Part shown: positions 42,325 through 51,242 of the stretch, piece by piece | Position numbering within the stretch: the first letter of the stretch is position 1 | Layout of the letters: every line of letters starts with the position of its first letter | Source of the DNA: Dyella japonica DSM 16301 | Lineage (GTDB): Bacteria; Pseudomonadota; Gammaproteobacteria; Xanthomonadales; Rhodanobacteraceae | Length of the DNA: 64,000 nt | Assembly (NCBI RefSeq): GCF_001010355.1 | Contig: NZ_JPLA01000019.1 | Coordinates: 9,032-73,031, forward strand | Direction of reading: 5' to 3' | Program-made: the position numbers and the translations under genes | The notes under the pieces: model-generated | Databases searched by the model: none | The model's input: the letters and a program-made list of their open reading frames with translations, nothing else | Told to the model about the DNA's origin: nothing

Positions 42325-44268
42325 GTGTTTGAAGATGGCTTGCTATATAGCTATTCAGTTCAAGGTTGGAGTCGATCTATCAGGAACAGGGATGGCGAAT
42401 CCGTGAACGGCGGATTGGTCCGCATCGTGGTCAATCGCATGGATTCGGGTCGCCAAAGCGTGGGCCATTCAGTGATTGATCTGTCCTTATGGCCACCTGC
42501 GTCCATGGTGAGACAAGCCGCAGAAGCACTTCGTCAGTCATCGGAGATCGAGCCCTTTACGGATTACAAGTTGAGCCAATTTCGACGGGGATTGCGGAGT
42601 CTCGGGCCCGACGCCGTCAATCTGCTCAGTCGGCCGCTTAGCGAGATCGACGCAAGCGAGGTCCTGCCGATGTTGCAGATGATCGAGAAGGACCTGACGA
42701 CTCGTGAAGACATCACGCGTGAACGGGCTGTTGCGTTCGCGATCGCTATACGTCAGTTCTTATGCTGGGCGCCCGATGTTCTCAAAAGTGGACAACATTT
42801 TCGGGATGTGGTGGCCATGCAATTGCCCGCACTGCGCCGGAGACCAGCCCTGCGGCGCAATGATATCCCCCCAGTGGTCGGCCATCTGCCGCATGTTGAT
42901 TGGGAGGACCTGCGACGTCAGGCGCAACGGCAGTTGGAGCTGCGGTATCAGGCCATCGAGCAAGCGATTGGGGCCGAACTCGAACTTTACGATCGGGTAG
43001 CGCAACAACAAGCGGACTTGCTGGTTATGCCTATTCCTGCACCGATGCGTGCTGAGATGGATGCCTGGCTTTGCCTGTCGCTCACCGAGCGCAAATATCG
43101 ATCGTTCCCTTCTGTCACGGCAGCGGAACTGGCCGCCATCATGTTGCAGCATCAGGAAGCATTCCCCGTGGCGTGGAATGCTACTGGCTGGCCGCAATCG
43201 GATTGGAAGGTTACCCCTTACCGCCTGCAGGAGAACGAAGGTGTCGAAGTGTATCGCTTCCGCTACGACCTGACGCCGTGGCTATGGGCGAGGTACCGGC
43301 TGCCCAACATCCTCTTGACGTCGATCTTTCTAGCATTGCTGATTCATACGGGTTGGAATCAAGGAAGTGTGGGCGCCCTGACGATGGACGACTTGGTTCT
43401 TCAACCCCAGGGCGGCTTTCGGTTGCAGGGTTACAAGGGGAAGACCGATGACCATACGCCCGTTGTCGACGTGAGCCCTTCACAACGTGTGGTCTATCGC
43501 GCTATTGAGCTTTTACTCTGGAATCACCAGCAACTGAAAGCCATGGGGTTGCTGGCATCTACCGAACGTCGCCTGTGGTTCGGATGGCAAAAAGACGGCT
43601 TCGCCAACACCATCAATGTCATTGACGAAAAGCGCGTGGTGTCATGGTGCCAGCGTCATGGCATTGACAGCTTTTCACCCTCCGCCTTGCGACCACTAAA
43701 GGCAGCACTGACCTACTTGCCCCAGCGAGACCTGGAAGCCGTCCGTGTGTTGTTGGGGCACAACGATTTGTGCGTGACCGATGGCTATCTGCAGGACACG
43801 TTGTTCTTCCGGCTCAACGAAGCCAACATGCTGCAGTTCCAGCGTCGCATCGAAACCTCCTTGGTCTATGCGGAAGGCGGCAGCCCATTGATCAGCGCGC
43901 GTGGGCTCGACCACCGCGATGTCGATGCCTCGTTGCTCATGCCGACCGGGGACGGTGGTGCGTGCGCAGACATATTCGCCGGCCCTTCACGGAAGCCGTT
44001 GGCCAGTGGCGAGCCGTGTGCGGGTCTACTCTGCCAGCAAGGAGGTGGATGTCCCCAGTATCGCCTCGTGGTGACTGCGCAAACGCTAGAGATGGCCCTC
44101 CGGACGCGGCGCTATTACCGTTCGCGTTGGTCCGTCCTAGCCTCAGCGCAACCCGAAGCATTTTTGCGCCTGCATGTTCCCCGGCTGCTGTACATCCATG
44201 TGCTCCTTAGGATTGTGCATACACAGCGCCCTGACTTACTGCGTTGCGCTGAGGAGGCTATGGCATGA
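42325..44268 (+). CDS. Large tyrosine-recombinase-like protein with degenerate active site
   Basis: A 647-residue protein. Residues ~325-495 resemble a tyrosine-recombinase catalytic domain: TGWNQGSVGALTMDDL, GYKGKT, SPSALRPLKAALTYL, VRVLLGHNDLCVTDGYLQD. The first arginine position reads Asn345 (canonical TGLR) and the HxxR histidine is Ser453; Arg456, Lys371/373, His479 and Tyr488 remain. A Cys cluster near 555-580 (GEPCAGLLCQQGGGC) may bind zinc. It may be an accessory recombinase. The GTG at 42325 has no clear ribosome site; GTG 42403 is an alternative. First gene of a seven-gene overlapping operon. Confidence 0.75.
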   Translation: MFEDGLLYSYSVQGWSRSIRNRDGESVNGGLVRIVVNRMDSGRQSVGHSVIDLSLWPPASMVRQAAEALRQSSEIEPFTDYKLSQFRRGLRSLGPDAVNLLSRPLSEIDASEVLPMLQMIEKDLTTREDITRERAVAFAIAIRQFLCWAPDVLKSGQHFRDVVAMQLPALRRRPALRRNDIPPVVGHLPHVDWEDLRRQAQRQLELRYQAIEQAIGAELELYDRVAQQQADLLVMPIPAPMRAEMDAWLCLSLTERKYRSFPSVTAAELAAIMLQHQEAFPVAWNATGWPQSDWKVTPYRLQENEGVEVYRFRYDLTPWLWARYRLPNILLTSIFLALLIHTGWNQGSVGALTMDDLVLQPQGGFRLQGYKGKTDDHTPVVDVSPSQRVVYRAIELLLWNHQQLKAMGLLASTERRLWFGWQKDGFANTINVIDEKRVVSWCQRHGIDSFSPSALRPLKAALTYLPQRDLEAVRVLLGHNDLCVTDGYLQDTLFFRLNEANMLQFQRRIETSLVYAEGGSPLISARGLDHRDVDASLLMPTGDGGACADIFAGPSRKPLASGEPCAGLLCQQGGGCPQYRLVVTAQTLEMALRTRRYYRSRWSVLASAQPEAFLRLHVPRLLYIHVLLRIVHTQRPDLLRCAEEAMA

Positions 44269-46583
44269 GCCAGTCCTCATCGCGACCGCTTGTCGGTGAC
44301 GCATTCGAGCAAGCGCCGCCGGCATCCACCTCGAAACGTTACATCCTTCGCTCCCCACGACTCCGCTACGCCGGCTCAACGCTCTATTACGATGCGGGCT
44401 CGGCGCCCGTAGCCTTTGATCTAGCCGACTTGATCCTTCCGCCCACCGCGGGCCATCCGTCGTTTCTTCGTCTGTGCGACGACTCGGGCTATGTGGATAT
44501 GGCGTTGGCGGTGGTTGACCAGCGTCTGTTGAACAGCAAGACCGGCAGACCGCTACCCCGCGTTCTGACGCGTCAGCTCTACATTCTTCGGCACGTGTTG
44601 GATTGGCTCCGGGCACGTGGCGTTTACCGCCTCCGGGACGCGTCACGGGCCGATACGGATGCGCTATTGGCTACTTTTGCGAAGGGCGGGTGGTCTGGCG
44701 TGCTTGGGGTGACCGAACGTTGGCATCGCGTGCTGGATGAGCTAACGGCTGACGGGCTAGAGGACGCCTTTCACTACTGGATCAGGCGCGGAAAGCAGCG
44801 GTTGATCGAGACGTTGTACCAGCCCTTTTGGCGAGCGCGGATCGGCTGGGGTGGTGTCGTGCCGTTGCCCTCGTCTATCAAGGCTCGCCTGGAAGCCATG
44901 CTTCCTCATAAGAGCTTCACTGAAGGGTGGCACGCACGCTCGACCACGGATGACGAGCCGCCTAGCGCCTTCGTATTACGCAACACCATGGGGTGGCTCA
45001 ATGATTGGCACATGTTGCCCGCGGAGGTCGATCGATTCGCTCACCGCGTGGTGGGGCAGCCAGTTCACGCATCGAAGGTGATGGCTGAGAAGCCGTCGAG
45101 CCGAACCGCCAACCTTACGTTGCGCGAGGCGGTGGACTTGATTAAGGCGTCCTTGCATCTGCTCTATGACGTCGCCCCCATACTGATAGCGTTGCTTGAG
45201 AAACGACAGCACGTCGATCAGACCTCGCCTCCTCTAGCGTTGCGCGCAACGACGACAGCTTGGTTGGTCAACGAGCCGCTCACTCACCAATTGAGTGAGT
45301 GCGTGGGAAAACCCATTCGGCGCTGGTTAGCCAGCGGCACCTACGCCAAATCCGATGACAGCTTCACGGTGGATGAGGTATTGGCCGCGGTACAGAGCGG
45401 TTGTGCCATTGTGTTGGCCGCCATGAACGCTCGCCGGCAGCGGGAGATCTGCGACCGTGAACGTGGTGTGCGCGTGGGAGATTTGGTGGTGCTCGATGAG
45501 GTCGCCGGGCTTTATCAGACTTGGTTTTACATCGAGAAAACGTATTTCGACCGCCACTTGTTTTATGTCAATCGCACTTCTGCGGATGCGCTTCGATGTC
45601 TGGAGGCGATTAAGCAGTCGTGCTCACCGTCGGTCGAGGGGGCGCAGCCTGGAGGTAGCTTATTCGCCTGTGGGCGGCGAACCTCGCGGCGGCTAGACGA
45701 TGAAGCGCACCTGTCTTTCAGCCTGGATACGGGGCGTACACGTTCCTTGATTAGCTTTATGCGGGTGGCGTTTCCGCAACAGCCGGAGACCTGGAACGTG
45801 TCGGCGCACATGTTTCGCCGATTCTATGCCCTGCTCTATTACCACCAATACGAGCATGCGGAATTGCGGGCTCTGAAGCAGCAGCTGCGTCACTTGGATG
45901 TGGCCATGACGCGGGTGTATGTGACCGATCCGGTGACGCGTCCACTCGCCGAACAGATCCGTCAGACGCTGGGTAAGCATGCGTTCGCGATGGCTGACGA
46001 ACGGCTGCGAGACGTGCTAGACGACAGCTATGCTGATATCGAGGCGGCGTGCGCGGAAGTTGAGCGGGATAAGTTGCATCAGGCCGTGGCCCAGGTGCTG
46101 GCCGGCGAATCAACAGCCGGTGGCTTCAGTCGTATTGTGCGTAAGCTATATCGGCAGATGCTCCCACAGGTCAGTTTTGAGGCACGGAAGGATGCCTCGC
46201 ACCGTATTGCCGAGCGGCTCCAAGGCCGTGGCTACGGGGCCCGCCCGATGTCCCACGGACAGTGCCATGCGCCCGCGCTACGACGTCATCTGAAGGCGCG
46301 CTGTGAACAGCCGGATGGGTTGGCGCGAGAGCATGCCGGGGCGTCGTTGTGCCACGCCTGCCCTTATCACTTCAACAACACCGACTACCTTGCCAATCTT
46401 CAGGACGACCTGGTGCAACTGGACCAGGATCGGCACGATGTGATGCTTCCGCCGCTGCAGCAGGCGCGGGCTGTGTATGACTACGATAATCTCAAGCGGC
46501 TCATTGCCGCCACGGAGGCCACCATGGCGGTGAACGCAGAGGCCATGCGGGGACTGGTTGAGCGTCCGTCGGTGACACCATGA
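44265..46583 (+). CDS. Large tyrosine recombinase (likely the catalytic integrase)
   Basis: A 772-residue protein with a complete catalytic set in its central part: Arg390/391 (AAMNARRQREIC), Lys425 (YIEKTYFD), His515-x-x-Arg518 (SAHMFRRFYALLYY), His543 and Tyr552 (LRHLDVAMTRVYVTD). A long N-terminal region precedes it. The C-terminus has cysteines in GQCHAPALRRH, CEQ and SLCHACPYHFNN suggestive of a zinc site. Its size and position resemble TnpB-type proteins of Tn554 or the large integrase of gamma-mobile-trio elements, without certain assignment. It overlaps both neighbours by four bases. Confidence 0.8.
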   Translation: MSQSSSRPLVGDAFEQAPPASTSKRYILRSPRLRYAGSTLYYDAGSAPVAFDLADLILPPTAGHPSFLRLCDDSGYVDMALAVVDQRLLNSKTGRPLPRVLTRQLYILRHVLDWLRARGVYRLRDASRADTDALLATFAKGGWSGVLGVTERWHRVLDELTADGLEDAFHYWIRRGKQRLIETLYQPFWRARIGWGGVVPLPSSIKARLEAMLPHKSFTEGWHARSTTDDEPPSAFVLRNTMGWLNDWHMLPAEVDRFAHRVVGQPVHASKVMAEKPSSRTANLTLREAVDLIKASLHLLYDVAPILIALLEKRQHVDQTSPPLALRATTTAWLVNEPLTHQLSECVGKPIRRWLASGTYAKSDDSFTVDEVLAAVQSGCAIVLAAMNARRQREICDRERGVRVGDLVVLDEVAGLYQTWFYIEKTYFDRHLFYVNRTSADALRCLEAIKQSCSPSVEGAQPGGSLFACGRRTSRRLDDEAHLSFSLDTGRTRSLISFMRVAFPQQPETWNVSAHMFRRFYALLYYHQYEHAELRALKQQLRHLDVAMTRVYVTDPVTRPLAEQIRQTLGKHAFAMADERLRDVLDDSYADIEAACAEVERDKLHQAVAQVLAGESTAGGFSRIVRKLYRQMLPQVSFEARKDASHRIAERLQGRGYGARPMSHGQCHAPALRRHLKARCEQPDGLAREHAGASLCHACPYHFNNTDYLANLQDDLVQLDQDRHDVMLPPLQQARAVYDYDNLKRLIAATEATMAVNAEAMRGLVERPSVTP

Positions 46584-47215
46584 ACAGGCCGCTGCATCAA
46601 TCCGCGGTCAGCAAGTTGGCTGCTCAGGCGAATATCGAGCGCAAACTAACCATATTGCGCGACTGGGTGACGAACGGCATTCCGTGTCGCGTAGATGAGC
46701 AGGGCCATCGGCTGCTGGATGGAAAAGAGCAAGCCGTGCTTGAGTTCTTTCCGACGAGCGTGCGTCAATTCAAGGCATGGGATGGATCGCAGCATGCTCC
46801 TGCGCTTCAGGCTCGTTTGCCCGTTATTACCGCAACCGGTAACGACACGCTGGCCAAGCGACCGGCGCTGGAGACGCAAGTCAAGCAAGTGATCGCCGCC
46901 TTGCGCCAACGGGCACGCCTGCAGCGGGACGCAACTCGCCACAGCCGCGTGAGGCAGCTGGAAGAGGAGCTGCGCGTCGCGCGGACGGTGATTGCCCTCC
47001 GGGTGGCGGAAGTGCGCGAACAGCAGCGGGCGTTGCGCCGCTTGCAGCGGGATCATGAACGACTGCAGGCGCAGTGCGAGGGCGATGCAGCCGAGTTTCG
47101 CCGCCTTCATGGAGAATTGACCGACGCATTGGAAAAGGAGCGATGCCGTAACGCGCAGTTGGCGGCGCAATGGGCGAAGGTTCGACCGCTCCGGAAGGCA
47201 ACTCATGAGGCCTAG
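46580..47215 (+). CDS. Coiled-coil accessory protein of the recombinase module
   Basis: A 211-residue protein with an N-terminal region (KLAAQANIERKLTILRDWVT) and a long charged coiled coil from ~105 to 200 (RVRQLEEELRVARTVIALRV, QQRALRRLQRDHERLQAQCE). The position after two large recombinases parallels TnpC/GmtX-like third proteins of recombinase trios, which may organise DNA ends. No catalytic motif is seen. ATGA overlap with the preceding gene. Confidence 0.65.
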   Translation: MNRPLHQSAVSKLAAQANIERKLTILRDWVTNGIPCRVDEQGHRLLDGKEQAVLEFFPTSVRQFKAWDGSQHAPALQARLPVITATGNDTLAKRPALETQVKQVIAALRQRARLQRDATRHSRVRQLEEELRVARTVIALRVAEVREQQRALRRLQRDHERLQAQCEGDAAEFRRLHGELTDALEKERCRNAQLAAQWAKVRPLRKATHEA

Positions 47216-47555
47216 CTCCCAGACAAAGGGACACCAAAGCGTCGCGCGCCTCGAGGCATGGCTGGCCGCGGGCCATCCCGTGCCGCGACGCCAAGGCAAG
47301 GTGCATCGGGCCGCCTTATGTCGGATGCTGGGGATCGTTCGGTCTACCTTGGGGTCCAACTCCGCGCTTCGTGCGCTGATCGCGTCGCTGGATGCGCAGG
47401 AAGGTTCGGTGATGAGGGCACCCTCACAGCCAACAGCTGATCACGCCTCATCGCTAGTGCGTGAGCTAGTAAGGCTTCGCGCTGAAAATGACGTACTTCG
47501 AAGGCAGCTACGTGAAGTCAGGTTGTTGCTCAATCACGGTCGGTGCTTGCGATGA
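47205..47555 (+). CDS. Small accessory protein with coiled-coil C-terminus
   Basis: A 116-residue protein overlapping the preceding gene by 11 bp. The N-terminal half (SVARLEAWLAAGHPVPRRQG, AALCRMLGIVRSTLGSNSAL) could be a helical DNA-binding unit; the C-terminal part (SLVRELVRLRAENDVLRRQL) is a leucine-zipper-like coil. No family recognised. Context suggests part of the recombination complex. Confidence 0.6.
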   Translation: MRPSSQTKGHQSVARLEAWLAAGHPVPRRQGKVHRAALCRMLGIVRSTLGSNSALRALIASLDAQEGSVMRAPSQPTADHASSLVRELVRLRAENDVLRRQLREVRLLLNHGRCLR

Positions 47556-49471
47556 AGGCAGGTATGCAGGGACGTGCAGGTGGGGTGCCGATGGTACGCC
47601 AAGGCTTGGTGCTCAGTTGCTTTGACGCCAGCGCGGATGCCTGGGCAGGGCAATGGTGGGTCAATGGCAGTGCCTGGCGGGTTTGGATTCCGCACGGGGC
47701 GCTGCCTGTACGACCACAACCCGGTCAGGTCTGGGTCTGTATCGGTGAAAGTGCCACTCATCCGGAATGGGGCGAGAAATGGGTGGTGGGCCGGGGCCAT
47801 CGCGCGATGCCTGCCGATGAGCTCGTTGCGCCGTTCCTGGCCCACCACATCCCGGGATTGACGCGCGGACGGGCTGGCCGCTGGTCGGCCCGTTGGGGTA
47901 GCGACCTTCCCGAACGGCTGACGCACGGCGACATACATTTGCTCGCGACGACGCTTGGCGGTTCTGCAGCGCACGAGCTTGCCTTGGGGGCCGTGACGTA
48001 CTGGGAGGCCCACCAGTGGGAGGTGGAGATCGCGCAGCTTCTTTACGCATGGGGTGGCGATGATGCCTTGGTCGCGGCCACACGCGACCACTACGGTCCG
48101 ACCGCATCGGATGCGTTGCAGACGGACCCGTATCGGTTACTCGCCTTTGCACCCTTTGCCGTTGTGGACCCCATCGCCCGACGCGCGGGCGTAGCCGCTG
48201 ACGACGATCGACGGGGGATAGGTGCAGCCGTGTCGGTGGTGCAGGCGTGGTGGGAGCATGGTGCGTGGGTGCTGAGCGAGGAGGTACTCCTCTCCGACCT
48301 TGCTGGCTGCATGGGCGACGATGTCCAACAGGTACGCCGCGCCATTGATATGGCGCGTCAGGCGGGCGTGCTTCATTCAGTGGGCGGTGCGACTTGGATG
48401 GGGGATGCCGCATGGCGGTGCTGTGCGTACATTCTAGACAGACTCGACGCGTTAGTAGGTTCGGGTGCTACGCCTTCAGAACAGCCAGTACGTCAACTTA
48501 AGGAGCGCGCCCACACTATCACCGCCGCCGTGACCTCGATCACGACGATGCCGTTGGCGTGCATCAGCGCGCCAACGCGTACGACGCAAGCGATGTTTGC
48601 TGCAGCATGGTGTGAAGGCGTGGTAAGCCGCGGGCAATCGCTGGTCGTTGTCACTGAAAGCGTCCAGCAGGCGGAATACTTCGAGCATGTTCTTGGTATG
48701 CCGGTGAGCACGCTTGGCGACGACCCGTTGGGGCTTCGGGTGGCCAGCGATGCGGTTCTCTGGCTGGCCTCAAGTCGCCGCGTAGGCTGCTGGGCAAAGC
48801 TCCTTGTGTCCCAACCGGCGCTGCAGCAGTTGGTCGTTGTGAACACCGGCCGTTTCGATGATCCAGTCGATATGACGCGCGCACTCTTAGCTCGCTACGA
48901 AGAGGTTCCCACGCTGGCGCTCGCTGTCGATGATCGAATGGACGATAGTCCGTTCGTCTCGTCGCCGGACGAACAGTGCTTGGCTCAGATCAACCAAGCG
49001 GCCCCCTATGACGCACGCGACAGCGCGTGGATGGGGGTTCGGTGGTTGCACGCCACGTCCGCGAACCTGCGGCAGGCAACCATTGGCGTGTGCTACCAGC
49101 AACTTCGCCAGGGCTCCGTTGCCCTATTGATCGACGATCCGCAGGAACGGCGGACGATGGCCGAGCAGTGGACGGCGGCTTTGCAGGAGATGTCCGTGGC
49201 GCCCCCCGGCCCAACGCTGCGAGTCGTAGGGATGGCGGACTTGGCGCCAGGGGACGTCGCCACCGTGGTCATTCCTGTGCCGTCGCCCGTGCCGGCCATG
49301 CCTTGGTGGGTGGTTGCCATGACCAAGGCGCGTGACCGTGTTGTTTGGGTGGGGCCGGCGTTTGAAGGGGATGGTGCAGTCGGAGGCGCCGCCCCTGCGC
49401 TGTCCCTTGAGGGTGCTCGCGACGTGCTGCGCCGAGTACGACCAGAAGGAGGGATAGGACGTGGGGACTGA
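47552..49471 (+). CDS. RecD2-like protein without a functional Walker A motif
   Basis: A 639-residue protein. The N-terminal OB-like part (VRPQPGQVWVCIGESATHPE) and helix-hairpin-helix region (FLAHHIPGLTRGRAGRWSAR, YGPTASDALQTDPYRLLAFA) follow the layout of RecD2/TraI-type SF1B helicases. Where Walker A (GxxGxGKT) should be, at ~338-349, the sequence is ISAPTRTTQAMF, lacking the lysine. The C-terminal WWVVAMTKARDRVVWVG aligns with motif VI (TAVTRAK-like). It is therefore probably an ATPase-dead scaffold. The start is set by an ATGA overlap with the upstream gene. Confidence 0.65.
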   Translation: MKAGMQGRAGGVPMVRQGLVLSCFDASADAWAGQWWVNGSAWRVWIPHGALPVRPQPGQVWVCIGESATHPEWGEKWVVGRGHRAMPADELVAPFLAHHIPGLTRGRAGRWSARWGSDLPERLTHGDIHLLATTLGGSAAHELALGAVTYWEAHQWEVEIAQLLYAWGGDDALVAATRDHYGPTASDALQTDPYRLLAFAPFAVVDPIARRAGVAADDDRRGIGAAVSVVQAWWEHGAWVLSEEVLLSDLAGCMGDDVQQVRRAIDMARQAGVLHSVGGATWMGDAAWRCCAYILDRLDALVGSGATPSEQPVRQLKERAHTITAAVTSITTMPLACISAPTRTTQAMFAAAWCEGVVSRGQSLVVVTESVQQAEYFEHVLGMPVSTLGDDPLGLRVASDAVLWLASSRRVGCWAKLLVSQPALQQLVVVNTGRFDDPVDMTRALLARYEEVPTLALAVDDRMDDSPFVSSPDEQCLAQINQAAPYDARDSAWMGVRWLHATSANLRQATIGVCYQQLRQGSVALLIDDPQERRTMAEQWTAALQEMSVAPPGPTLRVVGMADLAPGDVATVVIPVPSPVPAMPWWVVAMTKARDRVVWVGPAFEGDGAVGGAAPALSLEGARDVLRRVRPEGGIGRGD

Positions 49472-50708
49472 TGCGTGGGTCTTACGCCGTGATGCGGTGG
49501 ATGAGCACACCGTCTTCTGGCATCTCACGGATGCGAAAGGAGGGACCGTCTGGCCCTTTCTGAACTACATGATTGCTTTGGTCGATGGGCAGCAGCTCAA
49601 CGTCAAGACGGTAGAAGGTCGCGCCTATGCCTTGGCCAAGTGGTATCGCTATCTGGCCCAGGAGCGCATCGATGTCTTGGACGCCGACGATAGAGTTCTT
49701 TGCATGTTTCGAGATGCGATGCTGGAAAGAGAGTCTGCAAATCGAAGCGGCAACGCCCAGGCTCGTCGTCGGACCATCAACCTCGACCTGAGGAATATCT
49801 ATCTGTACTACGCCTGGCTCCAGCGAGATCCCGTCTACGGACGGCGACGACTGCTTGGGGCACAAGGTTGCCAGATCACCAGTGCATTGCTGGAAAATCA
49901 TTCAACAGCCGTGGGCGGGCGGCGACGCTATCCTCTGACCTTCCGACAGGCGGGCGAGCGCAGTAAGCATCGGCTGAACTTTGTGCCCGGTGAGACGCAT
50001 CGGGCTGAACTCACCGAGTACTTCTATGATCGCTTCTCGCCGGAGTTGGCACGACGCAATTGCTTGCTGTTTGCACTGGCATGGCATATCGGATGGCGTC
50101 GCGGATCGATTCTCAGCCTGACAGTCGATGACTTCTCGCTCGAGCAGTGGCAGGGCGAAGGTTCGCTTGACGTACAGCCATCGGTACAGAAATTCGGTTA
50201 CAGCAACATCTTTTCGGTGCCAGAGGCCATCGTGCACGACGTTCGTACGTATCTGGCAACCGAGCGTGCTGCACTCATCGCACGGACAGGTAGCCATTCG
50301 CAGGCCATTTTTCTCAACGAACGTACGGGGCAACCGCTCACGGCGCGTGCCGTGTCCATGCTCTTCAGTCGAGCGCGTGTCGCCTTGAGGTGGCCCAAGG
50401 GCGCGGGCCTTCACGCGTGGCGTCGCGGCTTTACGAACGCGTACGTGGAACGTGAAATCGATGCGCGACTCGAGCTCGGACTGGATACGGGCGGCGAGGC
50501 GATCGCCATGTCGGTGGCGCATGCGTTGGGGCAGCAAAGCCTGGCGAGCCAAGCGGCCTACATCCGTGACGCGCAGCGGCGACTGCGTGGAAGCATTACC
50601 TTTCGTGACAAGGAAGAACATGCGCGTCTGGCTGATGAGAATGCTCGATTGCGGGCACAGGTCGCCACGTTGATGAACAAGATCACTGACAAGACGAGAA
50701 TCCCTTAG
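49461..50708 (+). CDS. Third tyrosine recombinase / site-specific integrase
   Basis: A 415-residue protein with an N-terminal SAM-like core-binding domain (~30-190) and catalytic domain: Arg213 (HIGWRRGSILSL), Lys244 (QKFGYSN), His318-x-x-Arg321 (GLHAWRRGFTN), Tyr367 (LASQAAYIRD). The third histidine position reads Gln358 (ALGQQS), a change tolerated in some family members. It starts with GTG 49461, overlapping the previous gene by 11 bp, with aaggaggg upstream. Confidence 0.8.
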   Translation: MGTDAWVLRRDAVDEHTVFWHLTDAKGGTVWPFLNYMIALVDGQQLNVKTVEGRAYALAKWYRYLAQERIDVLDADDRVLCMFRDAMLERESANRSGNAQARRRTINLDLRNIYLYYAWLQRDPVYGRRRLLGAQGCQITSALLENHSTAVGGRRRYPLTFRQAGERSKHRLNFVPGETHRAELTEYFYDRFSPELARRNCLLFALAWHIGWRRGSILSLTVDDFSLEQWQGEGSLDVQPSVQKFGYSNIFSVPEAIVHDVRTYLATERAALIARTGSHSQAIFLNERTGQPLTARAVSMLFSRARVALRWPKGAGLHAWRRGFTNAYVEREIDARLELGLDTGGEAIAMSVAHALGQQSLASQAAYIRDAQRRLRGSITFRDKEEHARLADENARLRAQVATLMNKITDKTRIP

Positions 50709-50732
50709 GACGCCACCCACAAGGACGTACCC

Positions 50733-51128
50733 ATGAATGACGAAGGCAACTACCCTCGCGACGAATTTCTTCATTTCCTTGCAGACATCTACGATCCCGG
50801 AACAGGGGAGCCTCGTCTCGAGCGCCTTATGCAGGGTTTAGGCCTGTCGCCACTCCAGCGACAACAACTGGCGGAGGCGCTGATCACGCCAAGTCAGAAC
50901 GACGTCGTGGCCTTGCTCGACCTACTTGAAGTGGTCTACGACCGCATGGGCACGATGGCGCAAACGGTCGAGTGGTTTCGACACGGTGCGCTCCCATCGT
51001 TTGGAGGCGCCAAGCCGCTTGAGGTTTGTCTGGCGGGCCAATTAGAGCCGTTGCGGCGCGCGCAGCGACGATTAAGCCAGTTGGGAACGGATACGTCTGC
51101 CTCATGCCGCGCCCCATCGTCGGGATAA
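50733..51128 (+). CDS. Small protein with MbcA/ParS/Xre antitoxin-like C-terminus
   Basis: A 131-residue protein. Residues ~76-118 (TVEWFRHGALPSFGGAKPLE, then AGQLEPLRRAQRRLSQLG) follow the toxin-binding (DUF2384-like) pattern W-x-L-x-x-F/L-G-G-x-x-P-L-E of RES-type antitoxins. The N-terminal part lacks an obvious HTH but is helical. No RES toxin gene is adjacent. An aagga ribosome site 25 bp after the recombinase stop places it in the recombinase operon. An alternative is an accessory protein unrelated to toxins. Confidence 0.5.
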   Translation: MNDEGNYPRDEFLHFLADIYDPGTGEPRLERLMQGLGLSPLQRQQLAEALITPSQNDVVALLDLLEVVYDRMGTMAQTVEWFRHGALPSFGGAKPLEVCLAGQLEPLRRAQRRLSQLGTDTSASCRAPSSG

Positions 51129-51160
51129 ACCCTGCATCGGCAGCTTTGCCTCGTATCCTA

Positions 51161-51188
51161 TTGACGGGTCCGCGTATCGGCGTACCAT
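51161..51188 (+). promoter_or_regulatory. Candidate promoter of the NAD module
   Basis: TTGACG (51161-51166) and TACCAT (51183-51188) are separated by 16 nt in the 114-bp gap before the NadM-Nudix gene, allowing expression apart from the recombinase operon. Confidence 0.4.
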
Positions 51189-51242
51189 CCGTCTCACGTT
51201 CTGGGACAGACCTGGGACATCCACTCACCGTGAGGGAGCCTC

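Noticed and set aside
42284-51128. Tn7-like (AbaR-type) transposon in comM
   Set aside because: No TnsA/TnsB/TnsC or TniQ-like protein is encoded; the recombinases are of the tyrosine type.
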